Made by a program: the position numbers and the translations under genes
IMG/VR virus record: IMGVR_UViG_3300025671_000189
Coordinates: 1 to 37,434 of that record
Strand: one strand, 5' to 3'
DNA from: a virus
Length of the DNA: 37,434 nt
Shown: positions 9,036-18,767 of the stretch, one piece after another
How the letters are laid out: every line of letters starts with the position of its first letter
Numbering within the stretch: position 1 is the stretch's first letter
The notes under the pieces: generated by a model
Seen by the model: only the letters and a program-made list of their open reading frames with translations
Told to the model about the DNA's origin: nothing
The model's database searches: none

Positions 9036-12000
9036 TACTAGGAGTTGTATAGTTAATAGCATTTACTATAGCAGTATTCACTTGGTCTTCTGTCAACTGA
9101 ACGTTGTCGGCAATAGCACCAAATCGGAGAAATGGATTAAGGGATACAGCGGGGTTAGCAATCAAGGTCGAATCAGGTATATTTTGACTGGTATAAACAT
9201 CAATAAATTTTTGGGTGAGCTCAGGAGACCAACTGGTCCCTTCCTGCATGTCTGCGTAAGGCTCCATAAGAATCATAATCTCCTGCATAGCAGCGCCAGT
9301 ATCACCTATAACCTGCCAAACAAACCCAGGGGGATAGGCGCCGATAAGTAGGTTCCAGAAATTATCTCCTAAGTCCAGCCTGTCTTTCGTTTGTGAGCCA
9401 CCTTCGAATACTCCAGGTGTCCCCCAATATCCAGCCTGGTATGACGCAGATTCCCACGGGAATTCAACGGGGAATAATGATTGATCTATCCACGTATATG
9501 ACCCTGTAGCTAGGTTTACGTCATATCGCCCCGCCTCTAAATTCTTTAGTTGTGCACGAACCCACGGGTATCTTTGCAGATGGAAGCCCGCTGAAGGATT
9601 CGAGTCAATCGCTACAATATTAAGATTAGCTGCCTCAGCCATATTAATGTAGACTTGTAGCGCATCAGGCTCTGTCATCATCGTGGCTATCTGGATTCCT
9701 CGTAGACCAGCAACTTTAACGAGTGGTTGATATATTGCAAATGGGTTGAGGAAAGCACCATCAGCGTCTGTAGCGCCAGAAGAAATTAGCGCATTGCCTA
9801 AATCTTGGGACGTAAGCAATGCCTCACCAGTAATATTCAGTGGATTAGTAAAACCGTCAAGATTCGTTAAAGCTCGGATGCCATCTGGATCATCTCGTAG
9901 ACTGATGAATTGCTGTGCCAATTTTTGACTAGCAGAAAATTCAGAGGCGGATATAGTTGTAGGATCAACACCGACGTTTGGCATTTGACTCAGCAGCGTC
10001 TCTCCGATATCGGCCAAAACTTGCGCAACAAATTGGGCGCCTAGGTCTGGGGTTAGGGCATCAGCAGTCGTGGCATTGTTGGTAATAATAAACTGAATCA
10101 GAGGATCAAAATCTCGTGTTACGTCGCTGTATGTCAGGAGTCCATCCTGAGCAATTGTATTGATGCTTGACGACTCCAACTGTGTAGATGTCACACCTGA
10201 AATAAGTGGTTCACCCCCATCGAAATTCAAGGTGGCGTCACTCAATGCCTGTACTTGATCCGTTAGCACATCCACTTGATTGCGCAAGGTGGCATTGGCC
10301 GATGCTAAATCTGTCAAAATAGACGATAAGTTTACGCCCTCCAATCCCAAAAGCGGAATGAATGTATCCCCTACCGTAGCCAGAAGGGAATTAAACTGAT
10401 TTAATACATTGTACTCGATAGGTCCTAATGGATACGATGTTTCAGTAAAGCTACCAAAACCACCGACCAGGGTAGTCTGACCATCTGGATCGCTCAGGGT
10501 CTGAATGGTAGTACTGCCCAATACAGTCAAAGCGAATTGTTCCAGGTCAGTAATTGCTACCAGTGTTTGGTTCAGCAAAGCTGCAATATTTGGGTCATTG
10601 TTTATACCCAGCGTAGTCAGTTGCGCAATGACATTATCAAGATCGCCTGGTAGTTGGTTGATCAGCTGTAGTATTTCTGTTTCTGGACCATTTTTAATAC
10701 TGGCAATGAGCTCGTTCTTTTTCTGAACGAGATAATGTTTGCGGACTTCGACTGCACCACGCAATGAAAGATTGCCAAACAGCACCTCCCCCTCGCCTAA
10801 CCTCGCTCTGTAATTGGACGCATCGATATTATTGAGATCAAAAGTCACCCAAGATGAGATCGGGTTATTAGGATTCGGATTGCCATTAATATTTTGCGGA
10901 ATGCCCGTTATTGTGGTATCACCATCAAAACTTAGCTGCGAATCTCCTGGACCATTCCATGTCCATGGTCCTAGGGTTTCGCGTAAAGCAACAGGCCATA
11001 TTTCCCTGACATCTACTGTAAACGGATTGAATCCGCCTCCAAGTTGGATACGGGTTGTGTAACTGCTTGGTTCATATGGATCAGCATATCCAGCCGTACC
11101 ACCATTAGAGGTATCATCAATTATACCTTGATTGAATACAACAACATCAATTTGACCCTTGCCAGAGTTGCCAATACCATCTCCATTCGGCGCTGGCCAC
11201 CCATCGTTTTCGGTAGGAGAAACCCCATCGGGCGCTGTGCCACCTGTACTTATGATCTCATCCGTGTAATCTGTTGCGGGACCGCCATATGAAGTATCCC
11301 AATCAATTACGCCTTCACCTTCCTCACCAAAGCCAGAACCCCCGTCTCCGAGACCTACATCGGTCAAAAGACCCAAATTGGGCTGCGTGTATTCATTAAT
11401 GCCTGGTTCTGCCAACGCCTCAGTGGTCAACACAGTAATGATATACTCGTCATTTAGCGGATCATATCCACTGACCACACGAACCAGGTCCCCGTAGCCG
11501 TAGTCCTCGAACACATCTACGAAGAAGGCGTTCATGCCTGCGTCAGAGATAACCTGGAGCCCGCCCTTGGGGCTGAAGCGATACACTTGCTTGTTGGTTT
11601 TGTGAGCAAAGTACACGCTGTCATCGACCTTGATAACACTCTCCCTATTGTTGTCTGCCCCTGCGTGCCCAGAAATTAATTGCTGATTGCCCACGACTTT
11701 ACTGGTTGCAATCAAGCTCTCTGCCCCTAGCACATCACTAATGATCTGTCTGTTTATAGGGAGCATACTCGCCTTATCCTCTTGCACAACAAAGAGCGAG
11801 TCGTTGTAGTTGAGCAGAGCGTTGATATTTCCAAACTCATTGGGCAGGTCTTTGAACGGAGCTAGGTATGGGTTGAACACGGTGTACCTAAGACGCCGCA
11901 CACTGTAGTTATTCTCGTCGCTATAGATCACGCTAGAGAACCTGCGTACTTGCGTAGCGTTTGGCTTGTATCTCTTGACTTTACCCAACCCATTTACATC

Positions 12001-15000
12001 ACAGCCAGGGAAGGTGTCATTGAAAGTTGTGCTTTCTAAGTACACGCTGCGGAACCGCGCCTGTGTGGGGAAGGTGTTCTCATTGCCTAGGTCATCAACC
12101 TCTGGTTGAATGAGGTTTAGGAATTGACTGTTTTGATAATCCTGAACGTTTACAGGTACAGCTCTCCACCATACGTCGCCATTGTCAAACAACAGTGTTG
12201 GCGTCTGGTAGTACACACCCGTATTACCTCGACCTACATTGTACACCTGCGAGGTCTCACGATACAATATCTCCTCCCCTTCTGCTATGCGTCGGGGGGT
12301 AATGATCTCCACAATGCAGCGCCCCCTCCAGTAATTAGTGGAAGTAGTGTTAGCCGCATTGTTCCCAACAATAACATCACTGAATCTAAATCCCTGTGCA
12401 TCTTGATTATCCTTGATTATTAGGAACTGTCCAGTCAAATGCGTAGCCTGGACATTATCCGCCTCCATAAGAGGGTTTGTATCTGCGTCGGCAGTCAATG
12501 TCACCTGCCCTGCAATCTCAAAGATTAGATTGGTTGGATAGACCTGGTTCGTAGCATCAGTGTAGTAGCTGATGACGCGTAGGTAATCACCAGGGGAGTA
12601 CACATACAGGTCGCTTGTGCCGTCAGGGTGCACCGCCCCAAAGGCATTAGCATACGAAACTGTCGGGTGGAATTGAAGGTGATTCAGAGAAACGTAAAGG
12701 TTATTGAGCTGCTCTTCTGCGCCATCAATAGCATGGTAAGCACCCCCCACACTGTACTGAATAAAATTTTGTACTGTGCTATTGCCTGCGTACACAAGCT
12801 GATAGTAGAATGCCCAATCTGGTGGGTCGCTCAGTAGTTCTACTTGCAAAGCCACCCTGCCTTGAAAGCCAATGCCATTTCTTTCTGCAGGTGAATACCC
12901 TGGAACAAAGACAGGATCAATAGGCTGGACATTGCCTGGGCGTCCACGCTGATCGTAGTGGATGATACCCAAAGCATGAGTGGCGTTGGTCTTAAAACTC
13001 CTAAAGGCCCCGCTCAGGTCTGACTCGCCTAAGAATATGTCCGTTTGAATCTCTGCCCTAGGCCCCGCCGTTCCCTCAGGTACGCTAGTCTCGAACTCAT
13101 AAAATTGAGCGCCGCCGCCAGCGCCGTCAGTCGCAGCCCCTACACCACCAGAATTAATAAGCGACCCCCCGATCCGCTCAAAAGCGGACTGAAAGATGAG
13201 TGGAGTGGGCAGCAAGTCACCAATCTGTGCACCTTGTAAGTGTTGCGGAAAGTTAGTAGCCCACGCCGCACAACCGTACATCACCGCCATAGTGCCATAG
13301 CACCCGATGTCTGGATCGTTGGGAGTAAAGACGTGGTCTAAACCGTCAAAACCATTCTCCAAGTTCTCAGTGTCAAGGTATTCCCCCCGATATACAGCGG
13401 GGTGTGACTCACCATCCTGCAATGATGTCCCCACTGCCTCAAAGCCAATGCCAAATAGGTTTACCTCATTGACTTCCAGGTTATTACTAATCAAAATTTG
13501 CTCCCTCCTCTCTCTGTTATTTACAAAAAGATCACCCCCAGGAATAGGGTTACCGACCCCAACGGTTTGGCTGTACAAGAAGCCTAGATAACGGGCACGC
13601 CTATCTAGGGGCAGCAAATCATTATCATCGCCCTGCGCAATATTAGCCAGGAATGCACTCATGTCTCTGGGATCTGCGGAAGGCATATCCAGAACATTGT
13701 ATTGGTTGAGGTAAGATGCAGAGAATACCCGCCACCCCTCAAAGCGCAAGGGTTGATCAAAAGGACCAACACCCCCATCTAAGATACCCCCTGGATTAAG
13801 GATAGGTAGGCAGGTACGCACGTCGCAGTCGCCCACCTGGTCCAACTCAAGGTAGAAGACCAGAGATCCCAGCGGATCGTTAGTTATAGTTGGCATGGCC
13901 CTCAACCGAAAACTCAAGGTTGCTGAATTGACAATGCAAAATCCTTGGGCTGCGTTAGAATTCCAGACACTGGCCACCGTACCGTAAGTATCATTGGCCG
14001 TAGCGGAGCCCACGGGGAAGATGAGCTTAGCCACATCTCTATGTGCCGAATTCTTGGTTGGGAGGATAGCGTATTCTGGAGTGTCGGTATTGATTACGCT
14101 GTAAGTTGCTTCCTGCCCAGAGCCTGGAGCTTCAGGGCCAGTGCCCAAAAACATCTGCCCTACCCCTTCTATGCCGTCAGGTGCAGTTGCAGGATCATTC
14201 AAATAAGCTTGATACTCAGGGCTCTCGGTTGGATCTTTTAAACCTAGGTCAAATCCATACGAAGGGGTTATCTGCGAGTTCGTAACCTCCCACCCTTGAA
14301 TTAAGAAGTCGCTGCCCTGTAGCCCATACCGAAGCACATCGCGTACTGACGTCTGAGGATTCGTGATTGCCCCCTGTGCCGTCGCAGTAAAACTAAAGAC
14401 CAATTGCTCCGATGCGCCTTGCGGTCCACGGAATCGTAATGGCGACAGACCATGTCCGCCAACACGAGCGCCATTTTCGTATGGTGTACCAAATACGCTT
14501 TGCGCCTGAGCTATGGTTTGCCACCGAAGCGTGTCTCTACCTACACCCTCACCAATAAAGCCTACAGGAAGCGTGCCGTTCAGACTAAAAGTTCCAGTAG
14601 TATTGGATGAGGCATAATTCTCACCTGGGAGCTGCCCATTTTGGAGGGCGTTGTTTTGCGTAAAGTCGAGTGTTTGAGCGTTGGTGGCATTTAATCCGTC
14701 ACCAAGCAGCTGATTGGCGTGAAAGTTCTTCGCTCCCTGATATGCCTCTACTGCCCCACCAAAAGCCACGCGGATCAAGCACGTAAGAACAGCCCCGTCT
14801 GGTAGCGTATCAGGTAGTTGAGAAAGGTCCATGACAAACCCTGTAGACTTCTCACGAAACGCCGTGGGGTCACCCGCAAGAGTTAGCTCGCTGTCCATAG
14901 GGACAATTACAGGACTGACGGGGATGTTGATATTAATAAACTCATTAGGCCTGTCTTGATACAACACGTTGACATTCGCCTCTAGAGGAACCTCATCAAA

Positions 15001-16110
15001 TCCCTCTACGTAGTTGCCATAGAACAATCTGTTTTCAACCACAGCTAGAGCCTCAGCTACCTGTGGGTGCGCATCGAAGTCTCTATTCTGCTCTTCATTG
15101 GTCAACCCCGTCAGTACCTCGTCGTTGTAGAAGTTGTAGACAACTGGAGCGCCACCGACGCTCGTCCAATCAACCTCATCGATTTCATACCACGCCCCTA
15201 TATTACCTTGACGAACCAGCAAGCGAATGCGTTGAACCTCCTCAGAGAAGTTGGGCATCCCATCAACTTGTGAAGGAACCACCAGCTGTAAAAACTTCGG
15301 TAGTTCTAGCTGTGTAGCAGTAAAGCCTTGCCGCAAGTATTCTTCGGGCACCGCGATATCCGAGTATGTCGAAATCGCAGACTCCTCGCCTGTGTAGTAG
15401 ATGCATTGATACGCAAACTGCATACCAGGGATCCGACGGAAGTTGCTTTGGGCGCGTTCGGGGTCGGGCAGAAACTCAAACTGAATCGGGTGAATGGGCG
15501 CTTTGGTGCAAGCAGTAATGACATCGACGTCATCAACACTGTTTTCTGTGTACTCAAAGCCAGTAGGGTCATATCCATTCTCCACACAGCGCAAGACATC
15601 AATCCTGCGTGGCTCATTCTCGTTGTCTGTGAAATACAGGATGGGACGGAACGTATCGTTAGGACCAGTGATGTGCACGACATCCCCTACAACCCTACCT
15701 GTAGAGCTAAACTGGAACTCACTAGTCGTGTAGATTGGTCGCCATGCCTGATCACCACCTGGCAAAAATCCGTAAGCATCATATGCATACACCCCCATCT
15801 CACTCGGCGTCTCCGAATAGATGAACATGTACACAACCCCCGCACGAGAGTCAACCACCCTGCCTAGGACCCGCCTATTGACTGCAGGCGTAGGGGGGAA
15901 TACAGCATCAAGGTCATACGTTTTGATAGGCCTGGCTTCATTGCCCTTTTGAGGCTTAATAACCCCAGCGTCACCCCCCTCGTTCGCACCGCCTAACGCA
16001 TCAAAATCCTCTGTCGCGACGATATTCAAAGCGTCGTTCATCTCGGTCTTCGAGCGAATCCGATTGTCTTTGCTGGAATTTAAAATGCGAGGAAAAATCT
16101 TATCGATCAT
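9028..16110 (-). CDS. Giant tail nozzle / muzzle protein (T7 gp12-like), 2360 aa
   Basis: The N-terminus begins MIDKIFPRILNSSKDNR followed by EMNDALNI, the usual opening of crAss muzzle-type proteins. Near residues 1430-1560 lies the T7 gp12-type beta-propeller signature: VRRLRYTVFNPYLAPFKDLP, then VDDSVYFAHKTNKQVYRFSP, then ISDAGMNAFFVDVFEDYG, then SGYDPLNDEYIITVL. Between them are very large beta-rich insertions. From about 1680 onward the character changes to a helical, coiled-coil-prone region (QLINQLPGDLDNVIAQL; LASANATLRNQVDVLTDQVQ), then an aromatic-rich final domain. It probably forms the hexameric tube under the connector. It is far longer than T7 gp12 (about 800 aa). Start and stop are coupled to both neighbours (TGATG before, 8-base overlap after). 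Confidence 0.78.
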   Translation of the reverse strand: MIDKIFPRILNSSKDNRIRSKTEMNDALNIVATEDFDALGGANEGGDAGVIKPQKGNEARPIKTYDLDAVFPPTPAVNRRVLGRVVDSRAGVVYMFIYSETPSEMGVYAYDAYGFLPGGDQAWRPIYTTSEFQFSSTGRVVGDVVHITGPNDTFRPILYFTDNENEPRRIDVLRCVENGYDPTGFEYTENSVDDVDVITACTKAPIHPIQFEFLPDPERAQSNFRRIPGMQFAYQCIYYTGEESAISTYSDIAVPEEYLRQGFTATQLELPKFLQLVVPSQVDGMPNFSEEVQRIRLLVRQGNIGAWYEIDEVDWTSVGGAPVVYNFYNDEVLTGLTNEEQNRDFDAHPQVAEALAVVENRLFYGNYVEGFDEVPLEANVNVLYQDRPNEFININIPVSPVIVPMDSELTLAGDPTAFREKSTGFVMDLSQLPDTLPDGAVLTCLIRVAFGGAVEAYQGAKNFHANQLLGDGLNATNAQTLDFTQNNALQNGQLPGENYASSNTTGTFSLNGTLPVGFIGEGVGRDTLRWQTIAQAQSVFGTPYENGARVGGHGLSPLRFRGPQGASEQLVFSFTATAQGAITNPQTSVRDVLRYGLQGSDFLIQGWEVTNSQITPSYGFDLGLKDPTESPEYQAYLNDPATAPDGIEGVGQMFLGTGPEAPGSGQEATYSVINTDTPEYAILPTKNSAHRDVAKLIFPVGSATANDTYGTVASVWNSNAAQGFCIVNSATLSFRLRAMPTITNDPLGSLVFYLELDQVGDCDVRTCLPILNPGGILDGGVGPFDQPLRFEGWRVFSASYLNQYNVLDMPSADPRDMSAFLANIAQGDDNDLLPLDRRARYLGFLYSQTVGVGNPIPGGDLFVNNRERREQILISNNLEVNEVNLFGIGFEAVGTSLQDGESHPAVYRGEYLDTENLENGFDGLDHVFTPNDPDIGCYGTMAVMYGCAAWATNFPQHLQGAQIGDLLPTPLIFQSAFERIGGSLINSGGVGAATDGAGGGAQFYEFETSVPEGTAGPRAEIQTDIFLGESDLSGAFRSFKTNATHALGIIHYDQRGRPGNVQPIDPVFVPGYSPAERNGIGFQGRVALQVELLSDPPDWAFYYQLVYAGNSTVQNFIQYSVGGAYHAIDGAEEQLNNLYVSLNHLQFHPTVSYANAFGAVHPDGTSDLYVYSPGDYLRVISYYTDATNQVYPTNLIFEIAGQVTLTADADTNPLMEADNVQATHLTGQFLIIKDNQDAQGFRFSDVIVGNNAANTTSTNYWRGRCIVEIITPRRIAEGEEILYRETSQVYNVGRGNTGVYYQTPTLLFDNGDVWWRAVPVNVQDYQNSQFLNLIQPEVDDLGNENTFPTQARFRSVYLESTTFNDTFPGCDVNGLGKVKRYKPNATQVRRFSSVIYSDENNYSVRRLRYTVFNPYLAPFKDLPNEFGNINALLNYNDSLFVVQEDKASMLPINRQIISDVLGAESLIATSKVVGNQQLISGHAGADNNRESVIKVDDSVYFAHKTNKQVYRFSPKGGLQVISDAGMNAFFVDVFEDYGYGDLVRVVSGYDPLNDEYIITVLTTEALAEPGINEYTQPNLGLLTDVGLGDGGSGFGEEGEGVIDWDTSYGGPATDYTDEIISTGGTAPDGVSPTENDGWPAPNGDGIGNSGKGQIDVVVFNQGIIDDTSNGGTAGYADPYEPSSYTTRIQLGGGFNPFTVDVREIWPVALRETLGPWTWNGPGDSQLSFDGDTTITGIPQNINGNPNPNNPISSWVTFDLNNIDASNYRARLGEGEVLFGNLSLRGAVEVRKHYLVQKKNELIASIKNGPETEILQLINQLPGDLDNVIAQLTTLGINNDPNIAALLNQTLVAITDLEQFALTVLGSTTIQTLSDPDGQTTLVGGFGSFTETSYPLGPIEYNVLNQFNSLLATVGDTFIPLLGLEGVNLSSILTDLASANATLRNQVDVLTDQVQALSDATLNFDGGEPLISGVTSTQLESSSINTIAQDGLLTYSDVTRDFDPLIQFIITNNATTADALTPDLGAQFVAQVLADIGETLLSQMPNVGVDPTTISASEFSASQKLAQQFISLRDDPDGIRALTNLDGFTNPLNITGEALLTSQDLGNALISSGATDADGAFLNPFAIYQPLVKVAGLRGIQIATMMTEPDALQVYINMAEAANLNIVAIDSNPSAGFHLQRYPWVRAQLKNLEAGRYDVNLATGSYTWIDQSLFPVEFPWESASYQAGYWGTPGVFEGGSQTKDRLDLGDNFWNLLIGAYPPGFVWQVIGDTGAAMQEIMILMEPYADMQEGTSWSPELTQKFIDVYTSQNIPDSTLIANPAVSLNPFLRFGAIADNVQLTEDQVNTAIVNAINYTTPSNA

Positions 16111-16976
16111 CAGTGCTTCGGTGACTGTCGGAAGTTTTGACGCACGGTTTTCAATGCTTCTTCTTTTGTGAAGTTGTTCATGCGGGCCTTAGCCTTGCGA
16201 CGCTCATTGTAATACTCCTGTCGAGCCCTGGCTTTTTCCCCTGCGGGTATCGTTGACTTGCGCTCACACAGCTTGTAGTACATATAGCAACGCAGGGCCT
16301 CCTCTGCATACACATGGATCACAGGGTAAGTAGATCGAGCTTCATCGGCGATATACTCAAGCACAACCTCAGAAATATCAGAGCTTGTATCTAGCTCAAT
16401 CCTGTTCTGCTCTAGGTTCATGCGATAGTAACCCCGCAAGTGACCACCCCCAGCACCATATAACCTACCAAGTCCACCCTGGTACAGGTAGTTCTGGAAC
16501 ACGTAGAAGTCGTAGTCATTCTCCCCGTTACCACCCCCCGCAGTATCAGTCCCATCGTCATCACGGTTCTGAATAAAATTTGCAGGAATGTCTAAAGGGC
16601 CATCTTGGCTATCGGTAGTTGCGATATCCCCGTTCGCGTCAGCAGCCTCGATGATCTGGCTCATGTTGATGTTCTTGTTTTCACCAAGCACATACACGAT
16701 ACCATCTGATACTATCCCCAACTTAATCAAGTCTACAAAATCGTCAGGAAGAGCCACGGTATTCGTCGCCGTGTCGATGGACCGCTTGAGAGAACGCACT
16801 CGACTGGTGACGTCAAATCCAAACTCGCGGATACCACGCAGCGCTACGTTGCGGATCGCGGCGTCGTTGACGTTACTGATGTAGTCATCAGTGTCCATAG
16901 TAATAATGAAATCGTCAATCACCTGGCGGAGACTGACGTGATTCATTGCATCTTCTGCTACGTTTGTTAGTGGCAT
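16110..16976 (-). CDS. Head-tail connector / ring protein, 288 aa
   Basis: The N-terminal half has the helix pattern RQVIDDFIITMDTDDY then IRNVALRGIREFGFDV, then VALPDDFVDLIKLGIV. After an acidic Gly/Asp-rich loop comes LYQGGLGRLYGAGGGHLRGY, then VVLEYIADEA and IHVYAEEALRCYMYYKLCER, with a basic helical end. Such a beta core followed by HxxAEEALxxYxYY helices is the style of adaptor or ring proteins between portal and nozzle in crAss-like phages. It overlaps both neighbours by single bases (TAATG, TGATG), directly before the nozzle gene. The exact ring layer cannot be told from sequence. Confidence 0.65.
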   Translation of the reverse strand: MPLTNVAEDAMNHVSLRQVIDDFIITMDTDDYISNVNDAAIRNVALRGIREFGFDVTSRVRSLKRSIDTATNTVALPDDFVDLIKLGIVSDGIVYVLGENKNINMSQIIEAADANGDIATTDSQDGPLDIPANFIQNRDDDGTDTAGGGNGENDYDFYVFQNYLYQGGLGRLYGAGGGHLRGYYRMNLEQNRIELDTSSDISEVVLEYIADEARSTYPVIHVYAEEALRCYMYYKLCERKSTIPAGEKARARQEYYNERRKAKARMNNFTKEEALKTVRQNFRQSPKH

Positions 16977-17836
16977 TACTCAGCTTGGGTTTCCATCATT
17001 CCATATTGCATCAAGACATTGTCGCGCAAGCGCACGCCAATAAGCTGACAGATCTCCATCACCACCTCATGGATATAGTGCGCAGGTAAATCAAACCCCC
17101 TGCTGCTGTTAAGGTTTGGGATGATGAACCCCGTGCCGTCGTCAACTGTGTTGGCCACGAAAGTGGGTTGGCTGTTTGGGATGTATTCACCCAAACCATA
17201 GTTAACAGCGAACGCTACGCCTGCTGCATCTAAGGTATTCAGCTGAACCGCAGCCTCAGCCCTAGACTGTGGTTGCCTGTAGTACCGCATCACCACACCT
17301 GTAACATCCGTGGGGAAGACCTGAAAGACCTCATTCATCTCCAAGGCTACAGGAAACTCTAGCGTAGGGGTAGACAGGTTGCTGTTCAACACACGGTTCA
17401 GTTTCTCTGAATCGTAGATAAGTTCGACGCTGGTGTTTGTCCCCTCCAGCTGCATAGAGATGAGGTGGCCAAAGTCTGAGGGGCGACGGAATGTAAACGC
17501 ACCATCAGGATTCACATTGACCGTAATGGTCTGGTCTGGGTCGTTAGGATCGGGCGCCTCATCAGCATACGCATCGATGTCTGTGGTGATCAGCATATTG
17601 TTGATGTATGTGGAGAGGTCCTCCTCAACCATCTTGTATGCCGACTTATCACGACCTGAGTCACGACCAGATTTTCGCAGTGCCGTAGCCAGCTTCATCT
17701 CATTGAACATCTCGTTATAAATGTTCTGCTGAGCCACACGGGCGAACGAAGTAAATACGTTCGGGGCGATGAATCCCTTCTGATCCTTATTCGCCAGATC
17801 GCGAACAATATTGTATACCCTAACGATACTGACCAT
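16976..17836 (-). CDS. Head-tail connector / ring protein, 286 aa
   Basis: The ATG at 17836 (MVSIVRVYNIVRDLANKDQK) is preferred to a TTG nine bases upstream that lies on the candidate promoter. The N-terminal region VYNIVRDLANKDQKGFIAP followed by FTSFARVAQQNIYNEMFNEM is a pattern I recall from crAss-like connector proteins. A beta-rich middle (FRRPSDFGHLISMQLEG; VMRYYRQPQSRAEAA) and a helical C-terminus (YIHEVVMEICQLIGVRLRDN) follow. It is first in the unit that continues with the second ring protein, nozzle and tail protein. It has its own promoter box and follows a terminator. Role inferred from context. Confidence 0.63.
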   Translation of the reverse strand: MVSIVRVYNIVRDLANKDQKGFIAPNVFTSFARVAQQNIYNEMFNEMKLATALRKSGRDSGRDKSAYKMVEEDLSTYINNMLITTDIDAYADEAPDPNDPDQTITVNVNPDGAFTFRRPSDFGHLISMQLEGTNTSVELIYDSEKLNRVLNSNLSTPTLEFPVALEMNEVFQVFPTDVTGVVMRYYRQPQSRAEAAVQLNTLDAAGVAFAVNYGLGEYIPNSQPTFVANTVDDGTGFIIPNLNSSRGFDLPAHYIHEVVMEICQLIGVRLRDNVLMQYGMMETQAE

Positions 17837-17842
17837 AGTATA

Positions 17843-17850
17843 CAAATATA
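17843..17850 (-). promoter_or_regulatory. Candidate -7 promoter box of the connector-nozzle unit (TATATTTG)
   Basis: An exact TATATTTG on the minus strand, only 6 bases before the ATG at 17836. It directly follows the T-tract of the upstream terminator. A start site 5-7 bases past the box would fall at the ATG itself. Confidence 0.6.
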
Positions 17851-17858
17851 AAAAAGAA

Positions 17859-17879
17859 AAGGCCGCGCTTGGCGGCCTT
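17859..17879 (-). terminator. Rho-independent terminator after the 279-aa gene
   Basis: A perfect 8-bp stem AAGGCCGC / GCGGCCTT with loop CAAGC, followed on the minus strand by TTCTTTTTT. It lies 20 bases downstream of the stop at 17900 and ends the single-gene unit before the connector promoter. Confidence 0.85.
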
Positions 17880-17899
17880 CTCAGCTGTGTGTCAAAGAC

Positions 17900-18739
17900 T
17901 TAGGCAAGCTTCGCCAGCTTGTCTTCTAGGTTGCTCAACACCGACGCACCCTTCTCAGTCAGGCAGAAGCGGGTGAGTACATCAATAGGGTCCATGCCAG
18001 CAGGTACAGATACTATCACCTTGTTGCTATCAAACCACCGCACTGAATCTGGTTTGGCATTGATGAATTGATAATCCGCTGCTTGCTGCACAATAGAACG
18101 AGCCTGTACCTGCGGATTGTCAAACGACTGGATGAAATCTGACGGGTTCTTCTTCGCCACCTGCAACAGGTTATATCGGATGTCGCTGGTAGACACGTTG
18201 ATGTTCACCCCATGATAGATGGCAACAGCGAGGAGATCCTCGATGGGCTTCTCACGCACCAGCTGAATAGCATCGTTCAACAAGAACTCCTTCTGAAGTT
18301 GATCCTCAGCCTCCTTCTTCTTATCTACAGCTCGGAACAGCCCCCCTCCATTTGCTTCGTTACCTGGATGAACCTCCAGGAACTTACGCAGGTTAGGCTT
18401 ATTCTTTGGCACAAAGATGCGCCCATCCCGAAAGATGACTGCTTCACGCCTGGCCTTCTCCCCCTGCTCATCAGTCCAAATGCTAGGTTCATTAGGGCAG
18501 TACCGCACCTCACGGACAGTATCTTTTTCAGGATCGTAAACAGTTACACCTTTCTGCGGGAGCATAGTGACAATGCCGCCGTTGCGGATAATCTCAAACT
18601 CCGCGTTGGAATTAACGGCCTCTTTACGCTTGAGGACTGTCTTCTTTTGTGTTTGCTTTGGAGTCTCAGCGACTTCGACTGGTTTAGTTTCAGTCTTACG
18701 CGGACGACCTGGCGCCCTGCGGGTAGTTGTTTCACTCAT
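17900..18739 (-). CDS. Conserved phage protein with AT-hook-like N-terminus, 279 aa
   Basis: The N-terminal 45 residues are basic and disordered, with RRAPGRPRK, an AT-hook-like core, at about 7-15. A globular part follows: an acidic/aromatic domain (VYDPEKDTVREVRYCPNEPS), then helical segments containing EDLLAVAIYHGVNINVSTSD, DFIQSFDNPQVQARSIV and VRWFDSNKVIVSVPAGMDP, ending FCLTEKGASVLSNL. I recall similar proteins in structural regions of aquatic phages but know no function. The gene is a single-gene unit with its own TATATTTG box and its own terminator. DNA binding is suggested only by the short hook motif. An internal DNA-organising or regulatory role is possible; it could equally be structural. 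Confidence 0.6.
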   Translation of the reverse strand: MSETTTRRAPGRPRKTETKPVEVAETPKQTQKKTVLKRKEAVNSNAEFEIIRNGGIVTMLPQKGVTVYDPEKDTVREVRYCPNEPSIWTDEQGEKARREAVIFRDGRIFVPKNKPNLRKFLEVHPGNEANGGGLFRAVDKKKEAEDQLQKEFLLNDAIQLVREKPIEDLLAVAIYHGVNINVSTSDIRYNLLQVAKKNPSDFIQSFDNPQVQARSIVQQAADYQFINAKPDSVRWFDSNKVIVSVPAGMDPIDVLTRFCLTEKGASVLSNLEDKLAKLA

Positions 18740-18759
18740 TTTAATTGAATTTGTTCAGA

Positions 18760-18767
18760 CAAATATA
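18760..18767 (-). promoter_or_regulatory. Candidate -7 promoter box of the 279-aa gene (TATATTTG)
   Basis: An exact TATATTTG abutting the TAG stop of the previous gene (18768-18770), with 20 bases to the ATG at 18739. The short leader ends in an A/T-rich stretch (CAATTAAAATG), typical of Bacteroidota leaders without a strong Shine-Dalgarno. Confidence 0.58.
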
